Assembly (NCBI RefSeq): GCF_000348985.1
Contig: NC_035931.1
Location: forward strand, 62,001-126,000
Direction of reading: 5' to 3'
Source: Huiozyma naganishii CBS 8797
Lineage: Eukaryota > Ascomycota > Saccharomycetes > Saccharomycetales > Saccharomycetaceae
Length of the DNA stretch: 64,000 nt
Shown: one piece after another, positions 27,301 through 37,145 of the stretch
Layout of the letters: every line of letters begins with the position of its first letter
Numbering within the stretch: position 1 is the stretch's first letter
Notes under the pieces: model-generated
Told to the model about the DNA's origin: nothing
Database searches by the model: none
The model's input: the letters and a program-made list of their open reading frames with translations, nothing else
Position numbers and translations under genes: made by a program

Positions 27301-29045
27301 CTGAGTGTATTGGTGTTAAGGGACCTGATCTCATTTCGAAAACCTATAAAACTTTGATACTGTTGACTAATATCCTGGCTATCGACAGTGCCGACTGTGT
27401 CAAAGATGATTTTGTGCCTTTGGCGGCACAAAGAATGAATTTGGTTTTGAACACTATGAATGATTGGATGGACAGTGATATCGCGTACGATCCACCTTTT
27501 GTCGTTGTGAGAACTGCTCTTTTGAGGTACTTCTCGTTGGTTTTAAAGTTCCCTGCTATAGTCCACGAAATGCATGATTCATTGATGAGAAGCTCCAATA
27601 GGTTACTTTTGGACAGTCTGAGTATGTGTCAGCTGGAGGATACGGCATACATTTTTGAACTACGTGCCAGCTGTGTGGAACTATACGCCATATTGGAAGC
27701 AGAGAGTATGTGTTCAGAGGACTACAGTGAAGATATAAAGGAGTCAATTTTGGAATTGACTTTGATCGACTTCCAGTCAGAAGCTGATAATCAAGTGTCG
27801 TCGGTATTCTACCAAAAGTTGAATAAATCCCTGCAGAATGTTGAATTGAAGGAACTTTTGCCTCATTTCGAGCGAATTTTCGAGAAATACCTGAAAGAAG
27901 GTATGCACAATGTGAACCAAACTAGAGTCTTCTTGGGGTTATTGGAAAAATTGATCTATGCCAAGCAACAAGACGCGGTTATTGAGTTTGAATTGAAAAG
28001 CGGGCACATCTCGAGCGAGTCAGAAAATCCAGATGACGATGAAGAGATCGCTGCTGATGACGCTGCGTATAAACTCCCATACGCGTTGCTTGGAAATTTG
28101 GCAAAGCAGACACCCCACGAGTATTTGGAATATGAGGATAAATATAGGTTTATCAAGTACCTATGGGATTGGACAATAGCGTTAAAGTACTTCCAAGATG
28201 TGTCTTACAAACTTCGCCAAATTTACATCGAGCAATTGAGGGACAGTAATTTAATCAACAAAATGTTCGATTTCATTGCCGATCAAATCAATTTGGAAGA
28301 TACCAAATTTTGGAAGGAATTGCCCGTTGATCAAATTAGTGGTTACGCCTTGGATAGTACGCAGTTTGCACCATACCAGGAGGATATTTTCAACGAATGC
28401 AGAGTCCTGCTTGGTCACATCATGTACGATATGTTCAACAAGGTAGGTGCACTAACGAGCAATTGGTTCCTGAATATCAAGGATAGGTCTTTGCAACTCA
28501 AGATCGAAAACTTTGTGTCTCAATTCATCTCTCCAATTTTAGTTGCCGAGGAATTGACTGCTGTTGAAAATAAAATGGGTCAACTAACCTCCAAGGACGA
28601 CGATTTGACTATCAAGATCAACCCTGTCGTACAAGAAGTCAAGGCGAGCTACTTGATCGATGAGCAGAAGCTACAAATTTCCTTCAAGATCCCGAAAAAC
28701 TACCCACTGACCAATATACAGGTCGTCGGTGTCTCTCGTGTTGGTATCAGCGAGCAGAAGTGGAAGCAGTGGATCATGTCGACGCAGCATGTGATCACGG
28801 CAATGAACGGGTCCGTCCTGGACTCGTTAGAGCTATTCACCAAGAACGTCCACTTGCAGTTTTCAGGGTTTGAAGAGTGTGCAATCTGTTACTCCATTCT
28901 ACATGCCGTGGACAGGAAGCTACCTAACAAGACGTGTCCAACGTGCAAAAACAGATTCCACGGCGCGTGTTTGTACAAGTGGTTCAGATCATCAGGAAAC
29001 AACACTTGTCCACTGTGCCGTAACGAAATTCCATTCAGAAGATAA
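24360..29045 (+). CDS. LTN1: Ribosome quality control E3 ubiquitin ligase Ltn1
   Basis: Ltn1 (Rkr1, YMR247C) ubiquitinates nascent chains stuck on the 60S subunit after stalled ribosomes split. The 1561-residue product equals the yeast length within one residue. The N-terminus (MSLTGINTFEQFGVADFGLG) binds the 60S in the family. A very long HEAT-like solenoid follows, then the C-terminal RWD-like and RING region. The RING is visible from about residue 1507 (CAICYSI, CPTCKNRFHGACLYKWF, CPLCRNEIPFRR), with all eight zinc ligands in place. The start is the ATG at 24360; the open frame upstream begins with a TTG. Confidence 0.96.
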   Translation: MSLTGINTFEQFGVADFGLGSNGAKITLNYFDGWPEASLLDSLGAAQLKLMFKSLSKRDEKTKEKALVELLRFVQGGAECTDSLDDIFFICWSQLYAKCTVNESKLIRAQGHHITILLIDLFKKKMAPFLKDLIPLVLLGCIDADTYVSKTCCSELRDCFNNDPQKIDALWILFHEQILNLVRHIVTIESPDTLLDERYVTREEAEFNYNRLAFGAVQLLINLLGNNPDSFGQYREQYQLLLNDDNLWKCFNLKTTYNSKLFEAILKLIAVLYEMGYLRKNKEILKLAVRRLFKAMTAINSKNSIKFAPIVPPILNILTLLDTYKEGRIWMYDKNSKDKLISLISVSYSTASLGFFTAMCNLYQQTSIHQLLDYEVEWLPLWQKSLKTLNAKPFLGRNGLEILEEFWNNYLKFLADSGDDDIKSIIQNDMLKTAESSVRLKQSKVLTLLFAAHLTPNRLVTCIEECCSLKNFSSKNFENYITLLASIPNNENVLVTLAQWSYDTISSGSPAVVENQPHFFSLFSFFLNTGAPCLAEEISKFVYEIPVLVKDSSYGKFADCIILYSNSSFVGMNDKWKESITDFFTCAFSIKVPNEKIIDTLNRLNPDVLKQLLEFPDAGEINAFITSYIETYAFNDGGALLSSPLVFKNNISLLYESAVANSRFDLFCEKMGDLKEGVKFELFEKTDFLHKAIFVASESLVDSLFVTAISLAREHTSIANKLANTIIDYVETSKDATKHMERLLRYTSDLISTNIDVLPIFIPLNLETKFYTKVPKLDYRVSLSNSFGINSHLLNGSTSSMDLALIKRFLKYSLFLDSLVTKLPSYLDSHVIMGLTLLSELAIDYNYLSDDPCQEFFNLKHTLFNNIDEFKLSFHKIIETLVGTPPENLNTLIQVLFTGAHPVIVYYKSRILYRILINEVDSISKKTLIELTPLLEKFITGVVRDEKSDDKSYLNSAILLSVLTKLNTDQSMVKLRTLLASECIGVKGPDLISKTYKTLILLTNILAIDSADCVKDDFVPLAAQRMNLVLNTMNDWMDSDIAYDPPFVVVRTALLRYFSLVLKFPAIVHEMHDSLMRSSNRLLLDSLSMCQLEDTAYIFELRASCVELYAILEAESMCSEDYSEDIKESILELTLIDFQSEADNQVSSVFYQKLNKSLQNVELKELLPHFERIFEKYLKEGMHNVNQTRVFLGLLEKLIYAKQQDAVIEFELKSGHISSESENPDDDEEIAADDAAYKLPYALLGNLAKQTPHEYLEYEDKYRFIKYLWDWTIALKYFQDVSYKLRQIYIEQLRDSNLINKMFDFIADQINLEDTKFWKELPVDQISGYALDSTQFAPYQEDIFNECRVLLGHIMYDMFNKVGALTSNWFLNIKDRSLQLKIENFVSQFISPILVAEELTAVENKMGQLTSKDDDLTIKINPVVQEVKASYLIDEQKLQISFKIPKNYPLTNIQVVGVSRVGISEQKWKQWIMSTQHVITAMNGSVLDSLELFTKNVHLQFSGFEECAICYSILHAVDRKLPNKTCPTCKNRFHGACLYKWFRSSGNNTCPLCRNEIPFRR

Positions 29046-29281
29046 TCAAGCGGGCCAATACGTACTATACATAGCGCTGCATTTATAGATAAGAAACGTT
29101 GATTGTCACCCAACAGCAGTCTCGCCATGCAAAACTCTGCGTCAGTTTCCAATACTTTAATGTATCAAGTAACTTCAATATTAAATTTTTATTTTGAGCA
29201 TGTTGACGTATAGGGTTCAACACCGATGTATAAAAGTTTCTACGGAAAGCGAGCAAGCAGCTTGAGAGAGTGGTATAGGGT

Positions 29282-30751
29282 ATGAGGATATTTTCTAGGA
29301 GGAGGGCCAAGTGGCTCCTTCTCTTCCTCTTTATTGTTTGGATAGTGGTTTTCTCCATCAGGACCATTGTACAATTTCAGATAAATGAAGAAATTAACTA
29401 CTATAGGAGGTACTTCAAAGAGAAGAAGGATGGGCTTCAAGGCGTGTACAATCCTCTTGATATTAAACAAATTCCAGTGGATGTCATTGATGCCCTCTAT
29501 GCGCGTAAATTGGAGCGGGTCGAGAAGGATACGGACAAGCCAATCGATTGGAGCAAGTATGCGTACGTGAGCTATGTGGCACATCCGGAATATCTGTGCA
29601 ACACGCTGATTATGTTTAACGCTTTGAAGAATAAGTATCCAACGAAGGCGAAACTGGTTCTATTACTTTACGACAATGGTTTGGAGCATGAAGAACAGTA
29701 TCTTGAGGAAAGAGAGAAACTTGTCGCGCGTATCCAGGAGATCGATAAAGACCAAGTGGTTATCAAGTACGTGGAACGGTTGACGAAGCCTAACGATTAT
29801 ACACAGTGGGCGACGAGTCTGACGAAGTTGCACGTTTTCAATCAAACGGAGTTTGAGCGAGTCGTGTATTTGGACAACGATGCTCTTTTGAAGGGTAACA
29901 TGGATGAGTTGTTCTTCCTGCCACCATACATTGCGTTTGCGTCCCCACTTTCGTACTGGCATCTGAGGGGCAAGGACATGAAACATGCATACGATGAGGT
30001 CAAACACGAGGGCCACCCAACTAACGTCCAAAGTTACACGAGAAAGTTGCTCACGAGGATCAAGAAAGACAAGATGATTTATAACCATTTGCCCAGTTTG
30101 CCCTACAGCTTGTTTTTGGACACGGAAAACGTAGCGAAGGATATCATCGATTCCTCGTCGAACTTTCATTTCATCAAGTGGCTAACGGGCCATAAGTCCA
30201 GCGAATTGAAGTTTGCAACAGACCTAATGGTCATCAAACCTTCAACGGAAATGTTCCAGTACATCACAGACTACGTTCTCCCCACGGCAATGCCTACAAA
30301 CTCAGCATACGACATGGACGTCCTCAATGAGGAGATTTACAACTTGAAGAGGACGATTTTTGAGCAGTTTGATCTGTTCAGAAGACTTAAGTCGATGTTT
30401 GTCCCCGAGTTGCTGGTGTTGCCCTTCTCACGGTATGGACTCGTCAGCGGGACGATCAAGGAACAAGAGTATTACCCGATTATGGAGAACGGAATCCTGG
30501 GATACAAAGACATCGACGAGGCCGGTAACGCGGTGACCAAGGACGTTGCCGACTGTGTTGCCGAGGCTAAATATATCCACTACTCGGACTACCCGATGGG
30601 CAAACCTTGGATGTACAAAGAATTTGCACAGTTCATGTGCTACGTTCCTGACAAAGTGAAGGAGGAGCAGGCAAAACCGCTCCAACAGATCTGTGACGTG
30701 TGGAATTCCGTCTATATTCCATTCTTCGAGGACAGGAACATGTGTAACTGA
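29282..30751 (+). CDS. GNT1: Golgi N-acetylglucosaminyltransferase Gnt1
   Basis: Gnt1 adds N-acetylglucosamine to mannan chains of glycoproteins in the medial Golgi. The 489-residue product is a type II membrane protein: a basic N-terminus (MRIFSRRRAKW), one anchor helix at about residues 12-32 (LLLFLFIVWIVVFSIRTIV) and a lumenal GT8-like domain. The metal-binding DxD-type motif is in VVYLDNDALLKG at about residue 200. The C-terminal stretch AKYIHYSDYPMGKPW is also typical of the family. In S. cerevisiae it is YOR320C, close to FAA1, and FAA1 is the next conserved gene here too. Confidence 0.93.
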   Translation: MRIFSRRRAKWLLLFLFIVWIVVFSIRTIVQFQINEEINYYRRYFKEKKDGLQGVYNPLDIKQIPVDVIDALYARKLERVEKDTDKPIDWSKYAYVSYVAHPEYLCNTLIMFNALKNKYPTKAKLVLLLYDNGLEHEEQYLEEREKLVARIQEIDKDQVVIKYVERLTKPNDYTQWATSLTKLHVFNQTEFERVVYLDNDALLKGNMDELFFLPPYIAFASPLSYWHLRGKDMKHAYDEVKHEGHPTNVQSYTRKLLTRIKKDKMIYNHLPSLPYSLFLDTENVAKDIIDSSSNFHFIKWLTGHKSSELKFATDLMVIKPSTEMFQYITDYVLPTAMPTNSAYDMDVLNEEIYNLKRTIFEQFDLFRRLKSMFVPELLVLPFSRYGLVSGTIKEQEYYPIMENGILGYKDIDEAGNAVTKDVADCVAEAKYIHYSDYPMGKPWMYKEFAQFMCYVPDKVKEEQAKPLQQICDVWNSVYIPFFEDRNMCN

Positions 30752-31200
30752 TGGGACGTGTGACCATCTCTATGTAACACTGAGCACGACCTTGTATAGC
30801 AGAAAGCCCTAGGGCGTTTTGATAGAGGGCAGAGAGAGCGACGCAAAAGAAGAAAATTTTTCAGAGCGACATTTCGAGTATAAAAAGCGATGAGTTCGAT
30901 TTGCGTCACAAAATACTGTCAACAAAACCTTGTACCTTTTGGAAGCGTTGAAGGGATATAACACCATTGATGGAATGCCTCAATTGGTCCACCGACTAAA
31001 TTTTGACTAGTTTTTTGCACTGTTCCCTTTCCCCGATCTGCGATACCCGTTTTCTTTTACCCTCGCCCATTCCTTGTAAGTTTTAACTTCTTCCCGATCT
31101 CTACTTCCCTAATTGTCACTCGTTCAAGCTTCTGTCTGGCCCATATAGACATACAAACGTTCTCCTCTTTCTTTCTTTTTTTATCTTAACGCCTGCCCGC
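30752..31200. other. Downstream of GNT1, no gene seen
   Basis: This stretch is T/C-rich after about 31010 and has no credible open frame with an ATG start. It forms the left part of an unusually long 1.4-kb gap between two convergent genes. Confidence 0.4.
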
Positions 31201-31864
31201 TCAAACCGTCCCCAAATGAACACTGTTCCTCCAGTGATCGCTTTTATCCGTCCTCTTCTCGTCTGACTCACGTCCCCGTGCCGAATTGCGTGGAGCAATG
31301 AACGAATGTGGTTTATTCCACAACAGACGTCCCCTACCCAATCCTACACCCAGTTCAGTACGTTCCGATCCTCGCCGTATTACGGACCCATCTTTGAGTT
31401 TTTCATTGATGGCTTGTCCATACGGTTCACAGTTGCTGTGGTCCTCACTATGCAGTCTCATCGCTCGCGCTTCCATAGCGGTGCTGCTGGAGAGGGCCAA
31501 ATTCAAGGCATTCTGTAGAGGATCGCTGAACGTACAGCTGTGCTGGTGCGGGTGGTGGAGTTCGTCTGCGTCCCTTGCTCCGCTGCTTATTTTGCTCGCG
31601 GGGCGTGCGGGAGGCGAAGAAAGGTGGTTCTAGCGTAGGAAGTCCGTGTTTGGGCATGGTTTGCTGAGGGTGTGCGTTGATGTAAAGTGATGGAGATGGG
31701 GGGACGTGTCTGTGTGGTGTTGGACATTGGTGAGTGATACTTTGTGGTTGTGTCCGGGGCAGGTAGTGAGAGGAGGTGTGGAGGAAACCGGCGTTGAAGA
31801 GATCAGGTTGAAGGCGTATATGCGAGAGACTTGTTTGAATCGATGGATTTTGTTGCAGGTTCAT
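31201..31864 (-). pseudogene. Possible frameshifted or unrecognised minus-strand gene
   Basis: An ATG at 31864 opens a 138-codon minus-strand frame (to 31448) rich in Pro, Ser, His, Gln and Arg, with a basic patch (REQNKQRSKGRRRTP). A second frame, open from about 31560 to 31201, overlaps its end and continues with charged, plausibly coding sequence (MRLHSEDHSNCEPYGQ). Together they look like one gene of about 200 codons broken by a frameshift, or one with an unseen intron. I recognise no family. A TATA-like TATAAAC lies upstream, near 31910. The two frames could equally be chance. Confidence 0.3.
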
Positions 31865-32151
31865 GTGAAATCATAGAGTTAAGTCCCGATTAATCGCTCA
31901 TCTATTGATAAGTTTATATCTTATTCGATAATAGAATGCAGTTTCATACCCGGGATAAATCACTTTCTTCTGTTGCCTACGATTATGTGCAACAACTCAA
32001 GCTTGAAACGCTTTGAACTCTTGGTATTGATTGATTCTTGTTAAAATAAAATGTAGTTGAGAAAGTTCTATATAGCAAAAAAATGAAGTGTAGAAGAGGG
32101 AAGGGAGGTGTTGTTATGCATGTATTAGTTAACATTGGTCCATATATTAAT

Positions 32152-34272
32152 TTATTTGTTTACAGCGGCGTAGATGCTGTCGACATCGTCCTTGTTCGCG
32201 TTCAAAATGTCGCGTCTCTTAAGTTTCTGCGCGGAGGTGACGAACCCGTTCTCTGGTGTCCACTCTTCCTCCGAGATGGCAACCCCTGCAAGCAGTTCTA
32301 TGCCGTTGAGCCCCTGGTCCCTGCCCGTCTGGAGCATATCCTTCAAAATCGCGTTTCTGAGTCTCATATCGTGGATGTAGTTCTCGATATCGTCGTCCGG
32401 TTGCATGACCCCAAGGGACACGGCCAGTTTTGTGACCGCTGGACCAGCGGGGACGATAATCCCGACTGGTTTCACCTGTGTCTGGTCCGCGTACACACAG
32501 ATGTTTTGAACGTACTTGTTGGACCTGTACAGGGACTCAAGTTTCTCTAGGGCGATGTACTCCCCGTTGAGCGTTTTCACCAGGTTCTTCTTCCTGTCGA
32601 TAATTTGGACTTGCCCCGAAGGAGTCCACTCGGCGATATCCCCCGTTTTGAACCAGCCGTCCGCGGTAATCGCCTGCTGCGTCTCCTCTGGGTTCTTGTA
32701 GTACTCGGAGAGCACTGGTGCGCCCTTGAGCCAGATCTCCCCCTGGTTGTTCTTGGCGAAGTACCCAAGTTCTTCGACGTCGACCAATTTCGCAGTGATT
32801 GCACCCGTGAGGTTCCCCGCGATACCGTACTCGAAATTCTCTGGTTCGAGAACACACGCGCACGCAACAGTCTCAGTGAGCCCGTAACCGATCAACATCG
32901 GACACAGGACGTTTGTGAGGAATTCTTGTGCGTCACGACTGATGGGGGATCCACCGTTACACATGTACCTGAGTTGTCCACCTGTCGCAAGTTTGATTTT
33001 CTTGAAGAGAATGTTACCGATTGTGTCTCCACCTGGGAGATGCCATTTCTTCAATTTGATCTTTGTGTGGTACGCTGCCCAAAAGATCTTCTGTGTGAAG
33101 GAGGGCAAGTCAGCGATTTGGTTAAGGATCCCCTTTCTGATTGTTTCCCAGACCGCGGCAACACCCACCATCAGTGTTGGTTTAAACTCGACGATATCGC
33201 CCTCACAGTTACGCACTGATGTCTTTGACAGGGTCTTGACGTTTGCGTAACCGATGGTGCCCCCCCAGTAGAAGGCCACGAGCTCGAACACCAGTTCGAA
33301 GATGTGTGCTAGTGGTAAGAACGAGATGATTCTGTGCCCTGTATCGACGAACCCGTCCATGACGTTGTGACTCACACCTGCAACACCAGCGACGATATTG
33401 GAGTGCTTCAAGACGACCCCCTTTGGATCCCCAGTGGACCCTGAAGTGTACATGATACAGGATAAGTCACCCGCGGCCGGTGGGTGTGGTCCAATCTCCC
33501 CCTCTGCTTTGACCCCGATCTCCAACAAGTCATCGAAACTGATGAAGGTGATATCTGGGCGGACTTTCTTGATCTTTTCGATCGCAGAAGCGGCGTTCTT
33601 GTACAGGGACCCACCGAGTCTTCTATCCCCCGGGTTCAATTGTTCAGAGTAAATAATACATTTCACCTTATCAGCTTTCTGTAAAGGGTTAACCAGTTTC
33701 TCCAGTAGTGCGTTATCCGTGAACACCGCCGTAGACCCCGTCTGTACCATTGAGTGAGTGAGCCCGCTCTCCCCCAACGTATCGTACGCGGTCACAATGG
33801 GCACATTTTGGGTCTGTGCCCCCAGATAAAGTTTCATCCATTTATGGGACGTCGAGGCAAACATGTGCAACTTGTGTTCATGGTTGATATCTACGCCTGG
33901 TTCCCCCGGTTGAATCCCAATCTTAACAAGCCCTCTCCCCAACGCGTGCATGATCGCCGTGAGCTCTTTGTAAGTGTTGTACCTGTACGGGGACAACTCG
34001 TAGTACAGCCATTTCTTCTCCTGGGGGACCATTTTCCCATCCACTCTCCTGTTGACGACTTTGGTCTCCTCATGAATCTCAAGAACGTCTCTCCAACCCA
34101 TCGCCTGCTTCTTAGCGTTTTTTTCAAACCGTTCCATGGCAAACTCGTAGACCGTGTTACAGGACATCCCAATAGGTCTCACGATGGGCTTTGCGGCCAC
34201 TTTCACGTTCCTCCTGGGAGCAGTCTCATGCTCGTTCGCTGGTTTCCCGACCGCTACCGAAACCTGTTTCAT
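32152..34272 (-). CDS. FAA1: Long-chain fatty acyl-CoA synthetase
   Basis: This enzyme activates imported and endogenous long-chain fatty acids to acyl-CoA with ATP. The 706-residue product has the AMP-binding motif YTSGSTGDPKGVV, and DGWFKTGDIAEW followed by IIDRKKNLVKT as the fatty-acyl-CoA synthetase signature. Local sequence is closer to yeast Faa1 than Faa4 (GWRDVLEIHEE, KGVVLKHSNIVAG, HIFELVFELVAFYWG, GGSPISRDAQEF). Its neighbour GNT1 is also next to FAA1 in S. cerevisiae, while COA6 on the other side is next to FAA4. Start is the first ATG. Three CACGTG boxes lie 340-405 bp upstream. Confidence 0.93.
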   Translation of the reverse strand: MKQVSVAVGKPANEHETAPRRNVKVAAKPIVRPIGMSCNTVYEFAMERFEKNAKKQAMGWRDVLEIHEETKVVNRRVDGKMVPQEKKWLYYELSPYRYNTYKELTAIMHALGRGLVKIGIQPGEPGVDINHEHKLHMFASTSHKWMKLYLGAQTQNVPIVTAYDTLGESGLTHSMVQTGSTAVFTDNALLEKLVNPLQKADKVKCIIYSEQLNPGDRRLGGSLYKNAASAIEKIKKVRPDITFISFDDLLEIGVKAEGEIGPHPPAAGDLSCIMYTSGSTGDPKGVVLKHSNIVAGVAGVSHNVMDGFVDTGHRIISFLPLAHIFELVFELVAFYWGGTIGYANVKTLSKTSVRNCEGDIVEFKPTLMVGVAAVWETIRKGILNQIADLPSFTQKIFWAAYHTKIKLKKWHLPGGDTIGNILFKKIKLATGGQLRYMCNGGSPISRDAQEFLTNVLCPMLIGYGLTETVACACVLEPENFEYGIAGNLTGAITAKLVDVEELGYFAKNNQGEIWLKGAPVLSEYYKNPEETQQAITADGWFKTGDIAEWTPSGQVQIIDRKKNLVKTLNGEYIALEKLESLYRSNKYVQNICVYADQTQVKPVGIIVPAGPAVTKLAVSLGVMQPDDDIENYIHDMRLRNAILKDMLQTGRDQGLNGIELLAGVAISEEEWTPENGFVTSAQKLKRRDILNANKDDVDSIYAAVNK

Positions 34273-34547
34273 CGTGGCGTAGTGGCTGTGTCGTTATGGA
34301 CATCCCAGTTGCCACATCGCCATCCGCCGTTCCCCAGCGCGCCCCCATATATATATGAGTGTATGTGCATGTATACAACCCAACCTCTGAGTGCAATACA
34401 GCAAACCGCAAGCCAACAACCGCCAACAAAAAAACAGAAAAAATCTGTTGGGTTCTCTTTCTATGCGGGTCGGCGGCTAAAACAGCGGCCGTTGTGCGGG
34501 CGTTTCTGGGCGGGCGGGGTTTTCTGGCTGGGTGCGTCTTTTGTTGG

Positions 34548-34580
34548 GTTCGGGTGTCCGGGTGTCCGGGTGTCCGGGCG
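34548..34580. repeat. GGTGTCC short tandem repeat
   Basis: Four imperfect copies of an 8-bp unit (GTGTCCGG type) lie in the GC-rich part of the FAA1 upstream region. Function is unknown. Confidence 0.65.
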
Positions 34581-34609
34581 GGTGCGTTTGTCGCTTGGCA
34601 CGAACCGGT

Positions 34610-34678
34610 CACGTGAGTGTCACGTGCTTGTGTGCTGTGTTACCCGCACAAAGAAGAAAACGTTTTATTGATCACGTG
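34610..34678. promoter_or_regulatory. Three CACGTG boxes upstream of FAA1
   Basis: CACGTG occurs at 34610-34615, 34621-34626 and 34673-34678; the first and third are in the GTCACGTGA or ATCACGTGA context favoured by Cbf1. Ino2/Ino4, Pho4 and Tye7 bind similar cores. The cluster is likely part of the FAA1 control region. Confidence 0.6.
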
Positions 34679-34843
34679 AATCTTGCAAATGGAGGCGGTT
34701 TTGTGTTACCCGGATGCGTGCTTCTCGCATAGCACTATTATCTATATACCTTTTGGACAGACCTTGCATTTCAAGTGCTACAGCAGTGCTGTCAATCGTA
34801 TATTATGGCTATCGCTGGCTTTTACTTTCTAGAAATGAACATA

Positions 34844-37145
34844 TTATTTACAATTGCGGTCCAGAAGATTCTTTAGCCCGATGTCTTTAATTTCTTCAAC
34901 AGACAGTTCGAGATTCAATGAGTTGACCGTGCTGCTTAAGGGCAATTTATTACCAGCACTCTCATCTCCCAATGAGTGCCTTTTATCGTTGAATATCCTC
35001 TTCAATTTGCTAAATCTTCTTTCACTGCTAACAAAGGGGGAAATGGTACTGAAAAGGTAATCCAGAACGCTTGGCAAAATACTGTGGTTGGAAACCGCAA
35101 CGGTCGAATCACTCAAATTGGACCTCGTTTCATTCAGGTACTGTGATATGATATTCCAGGAAAGCAATGTTCTGAAAGAAAATACATCAGCAGTGTGAAA
35201 TTCGCTGTTACTTTCGGGCAACAATTCGAAATCACAAAACTTCAAAATACGAATCTTTACCTTCATCTCATGCGCCAGACTCCCAGAATTGCCTAAAATT
35301 TTTAATCTCTTTGAGCAAGTGTTCCCTCAAAACTCTTTTAAAGTCCTTGACCGTTAATGCCATATTAGACCGACCGTCGCCAGCGAAAATTCCTTTGATC
35401 TCTTTCATTTTCATAACACTCATCGGGGATCCATCATTTTCTGTCTCGCTGCTCTCATCTCCATTTTCAATTATCTCAAAATTCATTATTTTGAATGCAA
35501 TGTTGGTCAGTTCAGAATATACATCAACACAATGCTTTTGGGAGATTTTAAAAACTTTCACAGCATCATGATGAAACAACGCACTCAACATATGAATGTA
35601 GGTAGAATCACAGGCTTTTGCGTAGTACTTTTCATACTTCGCTTTGAACTTTTGAAGTTTGACCGGTCTTATCAAGAGCTCACTTAATCCACTAGCACAA
35701 ACCGATGACATCTCTTTACAGTATAGCAGTAATGGAAAGAAGCAAATACTAGCGGGCTTGTTTAATGATAATATTTTCGTTAACGATTCGTACGGTGTCA
35801 AACCTTTATAGATAATTTTAGCAGTTGAAACGTGGGCTTCACAAAAGTCAAGTTCCACCTAGTGTTACAATATGACGGCGGTAGTGTCTCCACACAGTCC
35901 TTGAAACTTTTCTTAAAAATGAAACATTTTCTCAATTTCTTGGTCAGTGCCATTAGACGCTGGACAATATCCACTGGGCAGATATTAGGAAACAATTCAA
36001 GATCCTCTTCATCATTTTCTGAACCTGTATTTTCTGTATCTGTTTGCAGGTTCTCGATAATATCATCGATTAAAGCTCTCACAAACAGTTGAATTTGGGG
36101 TACGGCACAACCGTTGTGAGAGTTGAAAAAAGGAAATTGCTCGTCTCCTTTCAACGAATCTGTTGCTCCTATCACGGAAGCAGCATTATCAGTGCAACAG
36201 GAGGTGAGCAATTTTGATAGAAAGAATTTTTTTATCAACGAAAGCAAGGTTTCTGTTAGCTCCTGCTTCTCCTTTGTTTCGACTTCTCCGAAGTGAATCG
36301 GAAAAACAACGCGTTCCATATTTCTGGTTATAAGGTTGATCATAACACTGATACAACTTGTCCTCTTGTTTGAAGTCCAGCCATCGGTTTCTAAAGATAC
36401 CCAAGGCAATCTGACTTTCTTCAAAACGTTAAAACGTTGATAAATAATATCAGGAGTGTTTGCACTCCTGGGTATCAAAGAGCTCACGGAGCTGCTCTCT
36501 CACCATCGCACTGATATGGTTCGAGACCTTTTTTCTACTAAACAATTTCTTACATTCTGGCAAGCGCCTGCCCACAATGAGCCTAATGAATCTAGAGTCA
36601 AAAACGGAATAGCTCAGTCCTAACACCACCGCCAATGAGACACGTCATCAGGTTTAGCACTACTTTTGACCTTCTTTTGGACAGCCTTTTCAGTAGAGCT
36701 ATCCAAAGTTTGCTGGACTTTTCTTTGTCCCTTGCAGATTCAGTTTTTTTCTGACGGTCGTGATGGACACAAGTGCAAAAAAACTTGTACAGGTTCGAGT
36801 TCTTTCGATTATCAAATATGCTGTCCAAATCTGCTGTAGCAAGTGTGGTGTTTTGTAGACATTTATACTCCATACCCGCTGCGTCGTCGGAAGAAGCAGT
36901 CAAAGTATCTTTCTCAGGATTTCCGGTGCCAACGCTTTCCACAAGCGTCGATTGTTCCTCATCAGGGACAGATGGAGAAACTGGTTTGAAGCTATCAATG
37001 GTCCTCTGATAATTGCCGTAGGTAGACATTTCCATCTGGGTCGGGACAATGTAAAGGGATATTTTGGGTAACTCTTCAACATTTTTTCAAACAAACATAT
37101 GACCTCTGTTTTTTGATCAATTGGTTGATTGTGGAATGCAGTCAC
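34844..37145 (-). mobile_element. Decayed hAT-superfamily DNA transposon
   Basis: Five overlapping minus-strand frames in different registers together carry a hAT transposase layout. An N-terminal part is open at 37035-36598. Then GLSYSVFDSRFIRLI-type sequence lies in 36635-36450. The frame 36487-35798 has the first catalytic region (ETDGWTSNKR), CTDNAASVIGA with the second acidic residue, and CNTRWN. The frame 35858-35268 is helical. The frame 35266-34844 holds the C-terminal dimerisation region (PFVSSERRFSKLKRIFNDKR). At least four register changes and stop codons break it, so it is a fossil. I found no convincing terminal inverted repeats or 8-bp target duplication. hAT families are known in Saccharomycetaceae (Rover, Roamer, Kat1). 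Confidence 0.85.

Noticed and set aside
31286..31633. 115-codon plus-strand frame in the GNT1-FAA1 gap.
   Set aside because: It is antisense to the better minus-strand candidate frames, lacks a convincing start, and its composition (Trp, Cys, Leu clusters) is unlike a yeast protein.
34610..34700. CACGTG cluster as a centromere CDEI element.
   Set aside because: No AT-rich CDEII of suitable length followed by a CDEIII-like TTCCGAA core was found nearby.
36785..36800. GGTTCGAG resembling a tRNA B box.
   Set aside because: The sequence lies in the hAT coding relic, is not followed by CC, and no cloverleaf or A box fits around it. No tRNA gene was found anywhere in the window.
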